Shown in pieces: positions 29,701 through 41,060 of a stretch of DNA of 64,000 nt. Positions within the stretch are counted from its first letter, which is position 1; the number at the start of each line of letters is the position of its first letter. Source of the DNA: Marisa cornuarietis. Taxonomy: Eukaryota > Mollusca > Gastropoda > Architaenioglossa > Ampullariidae. The notes under the pieces were generated by a model. The model was given only the letters and a program-made list of their open reading frames with translations, did not search any database and was not told the DNA's origin. The translations under genes were made by a program, and so were the position numbers. The stretch spans positions 15,643,501 through 15,707,500 of the forward strand of contig SMMW01000003.1 in the NCBI GenBank assembly GCA_004794655.1. The letters run 5' to 3'.

Positions 29701-31210
29701 GGTCACACCACAGTGTATAGAAGTCTGTGAATCACACCACAGTGTATAAAAGTCTGTGAGTCACACCACAGTGTATAAAAGTCTGTGGGTCACACCACAG
29801 TGTATAAAAGTCTGTGGGTCACACCACAGTGTATAGAAGTCTGTGAATCACACCACAGTGTATAAAAGTCTGTGAGTCACACTACAGTGTATAAAAGTCT
29901 GTGGGTCACACCACAGTGTATAAAAGTCTGTGAATCACACCACAGTGTATAAAAGTCTGTGAGTCACACTACAGTGTATAAAAGTCTGTGGGTCACACCA
30001 CAGTGTATAAAAGTCTGTGGGTCACACCACAATGTATAAAAGTCTGTGGGTCACACCACAGTGTATAAAAGTCTGTGGGTCACACCACAGTGTATAGAAG
30101 TCTGTGAATCGCACCACAGTGTATAAAAGTCTGTGGGTCACACCACAATGTATAAAAGTCTGTGGGTCACACCACAGTGTATAAAAGTCTGTGAGTCACA
30201 CCACAGTGTATAAAAGTCTGTGAGTCACACCACAGTGTATAAAAGTCTGTGGGTCACACCACAGTGTATAAAAGTCTGTGGGTCACACCACAGTGTATAG
30301 AAGTCTGTGAATCGCACCACAATGTATAAAAGTCTGTGAGTCACACTACAGTGTAGAGAAGTCTGTGGGTCACACCACAGTGTATAAACGTCTGTGAGTC
30401 ACACCACAGTGTATAAAAGTCTGTGAGTCACACCACAGTGTATAGAAGTCTGTGAATCACACCACAGTGTATAAAAGTCTGTGGGTCACACCACAGTGTA
30501 TAAAAGTCTGTGGGTCACACCACAGTGTATAGAAGTCTGTGAATCGCACCACAATGTATAAAAGTCTGTGAGTCACACTACAGTGTAGAGAAGTCTGTGG
30601 GTCACACCACAGTGTATAAAAGTCTGTGAGTCACACCACAGTGTATAAAAGTCTGTGGGTCACACCACAGTGTATAAAAGTCTGTGAGTCACACCACAGT
30701 GTATAAAAGTCTGTGGGTCACACCACAGTGTATAAAAGTCTGTGAGTCACACCACAGTGTATAAAAGTCTGTGGGTCACACCACAGTGTATAAAAGTCTG
30801 TGAGTCACATCACAGTGTATAAAAGTCTGTGGGTCACACCACAGTGTATAGAAGTCTGTGAATCGCACCACAATGTATAAAAGTCTGTGAGTCACACTAC
30901 AGTGTAGAGAAGTCTGTGGGTCACACCACAGTGTATAAAAGTCTGTGGGTCACACCACAGTGTATAAAAGTCTGTGAGTCACACCACAGTGTATAAAAGT
31001 CTGTGGGTCACACCACAGTGTATAAAAGTCTGTGGGTCACACCACAGTTATAAAAGTCTGTGGGTCGCAGGATAGTGTATAGAAGTCTGTGGGTCACACC
31101 ACAGTGTATAGGTCTGTGGGTCACACCGCAGTGTATAGAAGTGTGTGAGTCACACCACAGTGTAGAGAATGTGGGTCACACCAAAGTGTATAGAAGTTTG
31201 TGGGTCTCAC
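29701..31210 (+). repeat. Minisatellite, 29-bp unit, about 50 copies
   Basis: The consensus unit has TCACACCACAGTGTATAAAA then GTCTGTGGG. Positions such as GGG/GAG/GAA, TATAAA/TATAGA and CAGTG/CAATG vary between copies. The array is very regular up to about 31060 and then decays (units of other length, 31060-31210). Marked three-unit blocks (AATCGCACC variant, then CAATG, then GTAGAGAAG) recur at 30311, 30543 and 30862, spaced 232 and 319 bases, that is 8 and 11 units. No coding meaning; the 97-codon frame at 31060-31353 is a repeat artefact. Confidence 0.97.
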
Positions 31211-31855
31211 TACATTCCATCCTAGCCTTTATGTTCCGTAAGTGTGTGTGTGTGTGTGTGTGTGTCGTGGAGGTATGGGGACTGAGACGTGAGGATGGGC
31301 ACAGAAAAATCTCTCTAGTGTCGCGAGTTGAAAAAAAAGACCTCGTGATGTAATACTAGCAAGTTTGACTCTGTGCTGGCCATAACCAATTCCCTTAAAG
31401 CCCTTCTTAACTAAACGTTTTCCCTGTTAAGAAGAGAATTTCACCAAGTTTGTCAACGTTGTATGTGAATATCACAGAAAATCAATGGTTTTGGGCGGAA
31501 CTTTCGGACATCGGAACTTTGGCCAGCATACGGAGTCCATACGTTTTTGTCAGTACATTGCCAACACATTTCCAGAACATTGCCAATATTATCGATACAA
31601 TGAAATTTTGTGGCACTTCGGAGGTTCGATGCTTCGGTGCTTTGCCCAGTTAAGAAGAGCGTTTCGAACAACCGGAAGACACAGCAGAAGAGCATTGGTT
31701 ACCAATTAAGACAGCGAGGACCGTGCGTAACTCTCTGGTTGTGGCAGCACCAATCCACCAACTCCCCTTCCCCGCGGATTTGCCTATCAGATGTGCCGAG
31801 GTTTCTGGGAAAACGCAAGCATGGACCATGCTCGCTGTCGAACCGTCAACCCTTG
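31211..31855. other. Unassigned sequence after the minisatellite
   Basis: A short GT run at about 31242-31265, then unique sequence without a recognisable gene. ORFs of 60-120 codons overlap in both strands and show no domain. Confidence 0.45.
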
Positions 31856-31859
31856 ACTT

Positions 31860-32130
31860 GGAAGCGGATGGCCGAGTGGTTAGAGCGCTGTTGTCCTAAC
31901 AGAGAGCGCGCGGTTCAATTCCCAATAAGCGCAGCATACTTCCCCCAGCTGACGGGAATGGGTACCTGACTCCATAGAGGGTTGGGGAAGGTAAGGCAGC
32001 GAGGGAGAGACCTGAAATCTGAGATTGGCACCACCCTCATGTAAAAGCTGGCCCCAAGAAAAGTGAGGTCTCTAACACCGACCTGAAAAGGTTATGGGAT
32101 GACCTTTACCTTTTACAACCCTTGATGTGA
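31860..32130 (+). mobile_element. tRNA-derived SINE, plus strand
   Basis: The head reads GCGGATGGCCGAGTGGTTAG then AGCGC (A box, Leu/Ser-type) and GCGGTTCAATTCCC (B box). The T stem (CGCGG against CCCAA) does not pair, so this is not a functional tRNA gene. The body contains GGGAATGGGTACCTGACTCC, GGTTGGGGAAGGTAAGGCAG and ends near CTTTACCTTTTACAACCC. Confidence 0.7.
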
Positions 32131-32294
32131 GATGCCCGAGAATCGAACTGCGAGTAGCTGTGCTTGTCCCCTATTTCCCATCGTGCGTCATGTAACTTTA
32201 GGGCAGAACTTTGGTATGGAGTAACTCGCTACGTCATAGGCCGGTCTATGTTATTTTGTCAGAGGTTTGGGATTAGGGTTAGTGATAGAGTTTG

Positions 32295-32319
32295 GGGTAG
32301 GGTTAGGGTTAGGGTTAGG
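32295..32319 (+). repeat. Short interstitial TTAGGG run
   Basis: GGGGTAGGGTTAGGGTTAGG, about three and a half copies of the animal telomere unit, with decayed units just before it (GGGATTAGGGTTAG at 32269-32282). Confidence 0.85.
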
Positions 32320-32499
32320 TTTAGTTTATTAGGTACATTTGCGCAAATGAGTGGAGCGAGCAGACGATAAATGCCGCGAGCCATTTTTGTTACGGCCGTC
32401 GCGAGTTACAATATTAAAGCTGTGCCAACTTTAGCCCCGAAAGGGTTTATAAAGCCTTAAAACGTTTATAAATAATAAAATAAATATAACGCCGCTACT

Positions 32500-32566
32500 T
32501 TGCGGATTTTCACCTATCGCGGGGGTCTCTGGAACGTAATCCCGCGATAAGCGAGGGATCACTGTA
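32500..32566 (-). mobile_element. Tigger/pogo-like transposon terminus
   Basis: On the minus strand this begins TA-CAGTGATCCCTCGCTTATC, then CGCGGGATTACGTTCCAGAG and CCCCCGCGATAGGTGAAAAT. Ends of this kind (CAGTGATCCCTCGCTTATCG) are typical of pogo/Tigger-type elements and their MITEs, which target TA. The opposite terminus was not found, so this is a one-ended remnant. The assignment is from memory of the terminus type. Confidence 0.6.
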
Positions 32567-32569
32567 TTC

Positions 32570-35225
32570 TTGAACGTAGACACACCTGTAGATTACTCAA
32601 CTTACCTGCCATTTCACGTCTGTCTGTTGCTCACGGGTGGAAGTAGTGGCGATGAGCGGCGGTTTCTGGGTGCGAAATAATTGTTAGTATTATCGGGAGA
32701 TAACAGAACACCGTGTTGGGAACAGACCGGTTCCAGGGAATGGGTAGGGAGGTCTGCGCGTGTAGTACGGAGGGTTTCGAACATCTGTCACAGTTCTGTC
32801 ATGACAGAGAGTCGTCTGGTTTTTATTCCCCCCCCCCAAGACCCCTCCTTCCCTTGAGCTCACGTGCCCTGGACACGAGCATCAGCACTGAGCCAGGTGG
32901 TAAGGTAACACACGCACGGGACGCTTGCCCTTGGTTGTTGAGGGGGAGGAGGAGAATTCGAGAACTAGTTGCAGGGGGAGGAGGATCACGTGATCAGGAG
33001 ACCGTGAAGAAATTGGGCTGGATGGGGGAGGAGAGGAGACAAGGCTGTTGTGAGAGCGACCTGCATTCACAGCAAAACAATTCGGGATCGATTCGTGATC
33101 TCGTTTGCCAGGGGAGGCTAGGGGGATGCGGGGGTTAGGGGCAGAGGTAGACCATTGAGTGCGCATGCCCTGGGCCAGGCACAGTTCATAGGACGGCGTC
33201 ACCCGAGTTCAGCGCAGAGGCGAAAAAGCATTACTTTCAGATAGCCACCACTTCCACAATTAATCTTCCTGCACAGCTTGGTCACTGTCAATGACCGTGC
33301 GGATAGAAAGAAGGATCAACAATTTATTAGCGTTAGCCTCCTCCTGGAAGAACAAGCAACTGTCAGGGAAATGGATGTCGCGCGTCTAGTTTGTCTGCCG
33401 CTCGCGACATTCAGGGCAACCCCGTAGGACTCGATTGCTCTACGTCTAGCAGTCCCTGTGTTGATGTGCATGATGCGATGGTCGCAATCAGAAAGTGCCG
33501 TGTCGCTAACGAAAATGGTACAGTGTACAGCGGACATCACTGCGTTTTAGCCGTGTGTACACTCCAGCTGCAAGGAATAACGGCGCCGTCCGCGTTATCT
33601 CTTATACTGTCTTCCAGTGACAAAGCACCGCTAGTCTAGTCTCGGACTTCGGCCATTGTCCCTTGCTTCGTACATTAGGATTCTTTGAGGATTAATGTGT
33701 AATCATTCTGTAAACGCTGTTACAGATGAGGCATTGTGCAATGGTCATTGACGAAGATGTGATGGTGTAAGCTGTAAACTGCTGGCACAGAGACCTGAAA
33801 TCTGTCCTTCATATGTAAAAGGATCACATTAGTGATGAGTTCTTTTTTGAAATGCTTGTTTTGTCAAAGTTTTGTCTTAGATCTGTTGAAACTTTGCTAT
33901 TTCGATGGATTTTTATGGAAACCTACACAACATCATCATCATCGTCGTCATCGTCATCGCCATCATTTTACTTTCATTCTCTTACTAGATTGTAAATATT
34001 TATATGATGATTTTGTTGTTGAAAAACGTGCCTCAGCTTTGTTTTTATTGTTTATTCGATATAGATTGTTGGGTTGTTTGTTGTTTGTTTCCCTCCAAAT
34101 ATATGTACAGAAAAATACTGTCTATATTAAAATATATATCATTTATACAAATAAATAATAGAGTATGCATACACATTTTCTCTCTACATCTTTAACCTTT
34201 TTCTTCATTTCTACTTCTTCCTTACATACCTCATAAATTGACCTAACCATCCACCTCTGCGTGTCGGGTGTTGCAGGCTCCCGGCTTGCTATCACATTTT
34301 AACCCTCATCAAAGGGCGGCTGTTTTGAGGGTTCAGCACGCGCGATCGATCTACAGGTAAATCGGTGAAAAGTGAACGCTATACTCGCCCGCTGAGCAGT
34401 GATTAACAGCCAGGCGGTCATGACACGTATGCACAAACTTCGAGAAGAGCCGACAAAGCCCGACTTTTACGCTGAAGAGCTTCAAGGCAAGGGGCGTCAC
34501 TCACGGATCAGGAATAGTGGAGTGAGGTTTGGGTCGCTCTCGATCTCTGTGAGAGAGAGAGAAAAGAGGGTGAAGGTGAAGTAATAGTAGTTTGAAGTAC
34601 AGCAACCTGTCGCTAAGCCAAGATGGCGTCCTTAGAGAAGCTGATAGAAGTGTGTAGAAAATAAGCGGCGAAGCACTGACAATCACGTGCGCACAAACCG
34701 AAGGCGCAACACATGCGGTCACGTGGCCTAGAACATCCTGCGTACGCGGTGATGCTAGTAACTGACCTTAGCGCCCTTCACCTTTCCCCCTCCCATCACA
34801 CACACACTCGCACACGCATGCATACACGCGCGCGCGCACACACACACACACGCACATACGCCACCCTTACTGTCATGGTCTGAGCGAAGTTCACCCCTTG
34901 TTTTAGACGTAGTCTGCTGACGTGCATGTGACGCACTCTCGTGAAGATGGCGGTGTGCGACCTGCCTCTCTGGCTGACTTCAAGAAAAAGGATTTGAGGA
35001 TTAAAGCCCTCGTGAGCCACTGATTGAAAACTTCTCCGCCACACCCAGTGGTGAAAGCGTACCTGATTGTTTTTAAGGGAGGTAAAAGACAAAAGAACAA
35101 ACTGTTTCGGAGCTCCATAGGCCCTGCCTACACACGATGGACCATTTTCATCTCTCGGCCTCTGGGCCATAGGGCGTCGTGACCTTAAGCAGATATAGTC
35201 AATTTTGTTGTCTCTAAGTTTCTTC
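32570..35225. other. Intergenic, no gene recognised
   Basis: Mixed GC-rich (32.7-33.2 kb) and AT-rich (33.7-34.2 kb) sequence. The 141-codon frame at 32713-33138 lies in purine-rich sequence with no domain. A CA/CG compound simple repeat lies at about 34798-34855. Confidence 0.5.
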
Positions 35226-35227
35226 AT

Positions 35228-36620
35228 CTAAATTTATATACAGGCAGACACTTTACGAGCTTTATAGAACATTCCCCTCCCAAAGAAAGGAAACAGCAAA
35301 CAGTGTCAGAACTACAGAACAATAAGCCTTATCAGTCACCCAAGCAAAGTCATGCTGAAGGTCATACAGAACCGCATCAGAACCACCGCAGAAGAGCTGC
35401 TAGCAGAAGAACAGGCTGGCTTCAGACCACGTAGAAGCACAGTTGAGCAGATCTTCAACTGTCGTCTTCTTATAGAAAAGCATCTGCAGCATCAGCGGGA
35501 CCTTTACCACAACTTCATTGACTTTAAGAAGGCATTTGACAGAGTCTGGCATGAGGGGCTATGGCATGTGATGCGGAAATTCAACATTGAAGAAGGGCTT
35601 GTCCAAGTCGTTGAAGCGTTGTATAACAGCTCAACGAGTACAGTTTTGCTTAACAACCAAATAGGAGCTTACTTTCGTACCACAGTAGGGGTACGTCAAG
35701 GATGTCCCCTATCACCCGTGTTGTTTAATATATTCTTGGAGAACATCATGCTTGAAGCTCTTCATGACCACCATACCTCCATTTCAATCGGTGGAAGACC
35801 AATCTGCAACCTACGCTTTGCAGATGATATAGATCTGTTAGCAGGTACAAACAAGGAACTGCAAGACCTCACTAACAGACTGACAGACAGCTCAAACGCA
35901 TATGGAATGGAGACAAGCACAGAAAAGAGCAAAGTTATGATCAATGGCAACGGCAAAGCAGAGATCTATATGAACGGGGTACAGCTCGAAGAGGTAAGCA
36001 GCTTCAAGTACTTGGGAGCCACTCTCTCCAAGGACGGCAGCTCCACGCAAGATATCCGCATCAGGATCGCAACAGCAACAGCAGCAATGGCTAGGCTAGA
36101 TAGGATCTGGCATAGCCACAAGATAAGGTTCACTACCAAGTACAGGCTATACAAATCCCTGGTAGTGCCGATCCTGCTCTACGGATGCGACACGTGGACT
36201 CTACTCGCCGAAACAGAAAGGAGAATCCAGGCATTCGAGCACAAGTGTCTGAGGAGGCTGCTCCGGATCTCATACAAAGAACACAAAACCAACGACTTTG
36301 TAAGAAACAAGATTGCCACACTGGTAGGACACCAGGAACCTCTACTATCAACAGTCAAGCGACGTAAGCTGGTCTTCTTTGGCCATGTAACCCGGCACGA
36401 CACCTTGTCGAAGACTATCCTTCAAGGCACCTTGGAGGGTAGCCGACGCCGCGGTGGTCAGAGAAAGAACTGGCTTACGAACGTCAAAGACTGGACTGGT
36501 CGTCCTGCTGACTATTGCCCAAAACAGGCAAGAGTGGCGGGCCCTATCAGCTGCCGCGTCTATCCATGTGCTCCCCCCAACGCCAGGTGCCAGGCAAGGG
36601 ACGACTGACTGACTGACTGA
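35228..36620 (+). mobile_element. RTE-like LINE copy A, 5'-truncated, RT core intact
   Basis: An open frame of 418 codons from the Met at 35352, extendable upstream to about 35265 as PKKGNSKQCQNYRTISLI. It contains reverse transcriptase blocks in order: QAGFRPRRSTVEQIF, DFKKAFDRVWHEGLW, GVRQGCPLSPVLFNIFLE, the catalytic RFADDIDLLAG, SSFKYLGATLSKDGS, then LYGCDTWTL, RRLLRISYKEHKTN and KRRKLVFFGHVTRHD. The Asp pair is intact. The endonuclease is missing (5' truncation, usual for LINEs). The last 30 codons are shifted out of frame relative to the family (a frameshift near 36520). The 3' end is a (GACT)n tail at 36603-36620, as expected of RTE-type elements. Clade RTE is by resemblance to craniofacial-development-protein-like LINE proteins. 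Cannot be autonomous. Confidence 0.9.
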
Positions 36621-37046
36621 GAACATTTCAGTACAGTTTAGACCGCACTGATCGATGGGAAATGGAGAAAGGCAGCAGCAGTTGACAAGATTCTCAGACA
36701 GACAAACAAACAGACAGGTCTGGCATGAGAAGTTTATTTTACTTCTTTGTGTTCGCTAGCCACTTCTGTCGACTTTTGGATTGCCTTTGTGTGTGTGAAA
36801 AACGGTCTCTAAAAGGGTGTTGGACTGGATAACGTGGTCAAATCAAGTTCTTTAAAAGTCTCATGGCTCTCTTGTGGTTTTGCATCGGTGAAAATTGAAT
36901 CTGTATTATTATTTTAGGCTATGTAGTGATAATACCTGCAAGAATATCAATAGTCGAGTAATATTAAAGACACTAATCTACGTAAAAAATGTTTCATACT
37001 ATAGTAATGAGAACCACAATATAGAAAATATCTTTCGATATTCTAG

Positions 37047-38262
37047 AGACAGTTCAGTCAGTCAGTCGTCCCTTGACTGGCACCTGTCGTTGGGGGGATC
37101 ACATGGATAGACGCGGCAGCTGACAGGGTCTGCCACTCTTGCCTATTGTGGACGATAGTCAGCAGGTACTGGACTGGTCGTCTTTGACGTTCGTAAGCCA
37201 GTTCTTCCTCTGGCCACCGCGGCGTCGGCCACCCTCCAAGGTGCCTTGAAGGAAAGTTTTCGACAAGATGTCGTGGCGGGTCACATGGCCAAAGAAGACC
37301 AGCTTAAGTCCCTTGACTGTTGATAGTAGAGATTACTGGTGTCCTACTAGTGTGCCCATCTTGTTTCTTATAAAGTCGTTGGTTTTATGTTCTTTGTATG
37401 AGATCCGAGGAGCCTCCTCAGACACTTGTTCTCAAATGCCTTGATTCTCCTTTCTGTGTCGATGAGCAGAGTCCACGAGTCGCATCCGTACAACAGGATC
37501 GGCACTACCAAGGATTTGTACAGCTTGTACTTGCTAGTGAACCTTATCTTATGGCTATGCCAGATCCTATCTAGCCTAGCCACTGCTGCTGTTGCTGTTG
37601 CGATCCTGACGCGGATATCTGGCGTGGAGCTGCCGTCCTTAGAGAGAGTGGCTCCCAAGTATTTGAAGCTGCTTACCTTTTCGAGCTGTACCCCGTTCAT
37701 ATAGATCTCTGCTTTGCCGCTGCCATTGGTCATAACTTTGTTCTTTTCAGTGCTGGTCTCCATATTCCATATGCGTTTGAGCTGTTTGTCAGTCTTTTGG
37801 TGAGGTCTTGCAGTTCTTTGTTAGTACCTGATAACAGATCTATGTTGTCTGCAAAGCGTAGGTTTCAGATTGGTCCCACCAATTGAAATGGAAGTATGAT
37901 GGTCGTGAAGAGCTTCGAGCATGATGTTCTCCAAGAAGATATTAAGCAGCACCGATGACAGGGGACATCCTTGGCGTACCCCTAATGTGGTGCGAAAGTA
38001 AGCTCCTATTTGGTTGTTCAGCACTACTTTACTCGTTGAGCTATTAAATAACGCTTCAAGGACTTGGACGAGGCCTTCTTCGATGTTGAATTTTCGCGTC
38101 ACGTGCCATAACCCCTCGTGTCAAATGCCTTCTTAAAGTCAATGAAGTTGTGGTAAAGGTCCCGCTGATGCTGAAGATGGTTTTCTATAAGTAGACGACA
38201 GTGAAGATCTGTTCAGCTGTGCTTCTGCGCGGTCTGAAACCAGCCTGTTCTGCCAGGACTGA
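37047..38262 (-). mobile_element. RTE-like LINE copy B, inverted, frameshifted
   Basis: The same family as copy A on the minus strand, with its 3' end at 37047 (GTCAGTCAGTC tail) and its readable 5' end near 38262 (GCAGAACAGGCTGGTTTCAG, equivalent to about 35405 in copy A). Segments match MTRKFNIEEGLVQVLEAL, GVRQGCPLS, METSTEKNKVMTNGSGKAEI and LYGCDSWTL. A small deletion removes the RVWH part of AFDRVWHEGLW, and further frameshifts break the frame, including one near the FADD box (read as LKPTLCRQHRS). It is a pseudogene copy. The 3' ends of A and B face each other across about 430 bases. Confidence 0.9.
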
Positions 38263-38699
38263 CGAGAGAGGGGGACAGTGGAGTCTGGTGTACCCGGGCC
38301 CGTGGGTGTGAAGGGGGCCCTGCATTGGTCAGTGAATGTTTTCCCCTCTAGAGTTAAACAGTGTTATGTAAATACTGTATTAATACAATGCAGTCAACAC
38401 TACAGCAATACCTTACAATTAAATGCTTAATGCCATAGTAATGCACGACACACACAAAATGTTTAGTTTATACGCTACATTACAGCAATCAAGTGCCTGG
38501 GTGGTGCATCAGGTCAGGCAGTACTCAGAAGCCCGGATTCTGCCTGTCATTATGTGATGGAAAGTTTGAACCATGTCGGGCTTACCAAACTTCCTGAGCC
38601 TGATGCATGAACTGTGACAGTCAAAGCTTAGGGCCTTTACGTAGTCTGGCACTAGACAGTTCTACGCTTCGATCTCCGACCCTTGTGACAAAGTGATTT

Positions 38700-38940
38700 T
38701 TTTTATCTCGTGACGTCACTAGAGAGTTCTACACCCCGACGTTTGTGAGAAAGTGAGTTATATCACGTCACTAAAGAGTTCTACACCCCGACCTTTGTAA
38801 GAAAGTGAACTATGTTACGTCACTAAAGAGTTCTACCCCCCGACCTTTGCGAGAAAGTGAGTGAGTTATATCACGTCACTAGAGAGTTCTACTTCTGTAC
38901 TCTAACCTTTGTGAGAAAATGAGTTATATCACGTCACATG
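38700..38940 (+). repeat. Tandem array with TGACGTCA-like cores
   Basis: Units begin at cGTCACT cores at 38714, 38766, 38818, 38874 and 38932 (the last reads CACGTCACATGG), period 52-58 bases. Each unit continues AGAGAGTTCTACACCCCGAC then CTTTGTGAGAAAGTGAGTTA. The first core is a full TGACGTCA; the others read CACGTCA or TACGTCA. Confidence 0.8.
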
Positions 38941-40835
38941 GTTCTTTTGGTATTCTCTCTCTCTCTTTCTCTGTATTGTTACTTCTTTTAATGCTTAATT
39001 TTGTAAATTCACAGCCCTTCTCTCCATGAGATGGGCATACGATGTATATAATCACTGGTTTACTGTAGCTTTAGACAGAGCAAAATTTTCTCTGATTCAT
39101 TTTAACAGGAAAAGTTGTTTAAATAAAGCTTTTAGAGCATGTTCATACGCGCGCACGTGTATGTGTATGCCCGTTTGTATGAGTGTAAACGTGAGAGAGA
39201 GGAAAGAGATACGCTTTTTGTCTTTGTTTACTTCTGCAATATCACATAGATCGCTGTTTGACCTTTCCGGTGAAAGGTCAGTAAACAGCACACCATGAAA
39301 GAAACATAACTGTTCCAATATTTGTTTAATGTCTTCTACAGCTGTCAGTTGCAAAACCTCCACAGCGATAGATTTAAATACATGTTACTATAATATTTGT
39401 GTAATATTTAATATTTTATGTCAAACGAAATACACAGATATTTATAGTCTCATGCAAACAACTATCGACAAACATAAATAATAGGTTAATAAGTTAAATA
39501 ATGTGTCGTTATAGCTTGCAGGCTTCAGCATTATCGCATAACTGGCAATATAAAATCTTGTCAAAAAGAAGTTGTAACTCATTATTATGCAGCAAAAATT
39601 CACTTTGCTATTCCAGACTCCTCAGAGTTTGTGTGTGCGTGTGAAACATTCATTATAGGTGCGCCTGTGTTCATATAAATTTATGTATGCATTCACCTGT
39701 GTTGCTCTCTTCTTCAGAAGTCAAGGCATCTAATTCTAGAAAGTTCTGTAGGCACACCCTCTGTATCCAAGGTGATGATAGCTCGGCGAGTCAGATTCCC
39801 CGTAACACAAAGGGCTTGTGTGTTATGGAGGTCACACTATCTAATGAATGTTTACTGACAGAGGGATCGCTTTGATACGGACTTTAAAAAGAGAATTGAT
39901 TACAAGAATTCTATGAGGGTGATTGATGCTCACAAAGAACATCGTCTGGAACTTCTGTGTGGCATGAGAACTTTACAGACAGGTTGCCTTAGATGACGGA
40001 ACTCGGTATTTGGAAAAGGGGAACGACTGTTCTCTTCATCTTGATAATCTCAGGTAAGGCTGTCAGGTAGTTTACAAACGAATATATTGTGGAGGCTTTT
40101 TGCCCGCAAAGACTGTTTATGAAGGAGCGCGGCGTGGTGGTCGCTGTTCCGAGAAAGACCTGTTATCACCGGATCACCGTAGTCTGCTTTTGCTTGGCCC
40201 TGGAAAAACCTCGTTTGAAAAAGAGTTTAGCTCTTACCGATTCCTTCTGCAGCTACTGCAGTTCATGGCAGAGACTGGATGTTGCACGAAGCCTGTATCA
40301 TTTTGTGAAATAGCATGGATGGTTGTGGCGGCGGCGACAGTCATGACACTGGCATACACCCCTTTCCCTATATGCACACACGCATCCACACACACGCACG
40401 CCACCATACAAGCTGTCCCATCATTGGTCTGTCATTACTAGTTTGGTGTACTTGTTCAGAGTGGACCACAGCTGTAGATACACTGATATATAGCTGCACC
40501 CTCTGGTCATAAGCTGCGTGGCTGAGTTTCTCCAAGGTTGTTGTGACTTTCGCAATCTCTCATTCCAGAAACTGCTGTAAGTTCTTCTGTCTTTGTCTAG
40601 CATCTGGTTGGAAACAACGACCATGACATGCGAGACTACACGAGCTTAACTATTTGTGTGAGGTCAACTGTAGTCTCCTGCACAAAACAATTCCTTCTCC
40701 TCTTAATGCGGCTGCAAGATTCATGCAGACCTTTGGTGTCTCTCTGGTCCGATCAGCCAAAGATTGAGACTGAGGGGTTGTTTCCCTTCGTTTAGGAGAG
40801 TCTTCTCCCTTTACCCTTCAATACGTTTATCCGTA
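38941..40835. other. Unassigned sequence, no gene recognised
   Basis: AT-rich, with CT and CA simple repeats and no ORF above about 113 codons. No domain or splice pattern recognisable. Confidence 0.45.
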
Positions 40836-40837
40836 AC

Positions 40838-41060
40838 CTTTGGTTAGCGCGTTACACTGTAGAGTACAAGGTCATAGGTTCGAGCCCTGCACGGGGGCTG
40901 TGACTGGAAAACTCCCAGCCAACTGCCCACCTAGCAGGTGAACTATCAGGGTAGGATTAGGGAAAAGTCCACCTTGTACCTTAGACACGGTGAACCAGTT
41001 ACGTTCATTGCTCCTACGCCGCTAGGCTCTGAGACATTTGAACATTTACATGTGCCTGCT
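40838..41060 (+). mobile_element. tRNA-derived SINE, plus strand
   Basis: The head has TTTGGTTAGCGCGTTACACT (A box) and GGTTCGAGCCC at about 40878 (B box). The body has CCCACCTAGCAGGTGAACTA then, after a spacer, TTAGACACGGTGAACCA. The two body motifs recur in the same order at 47213-47315, so both copies belong to one family. Confidence 0.7.

Noticed and set aside
31060..31353. 97-codon ORF at the end of the minisatellite
   Set aside because: Translates the tandem repeat and a GT run.
31863..31932. tRNA-Leu-like sequence
   Set aside because: The T stem and acceptor do not pair and a SINE body follows, so it is a SINE head.
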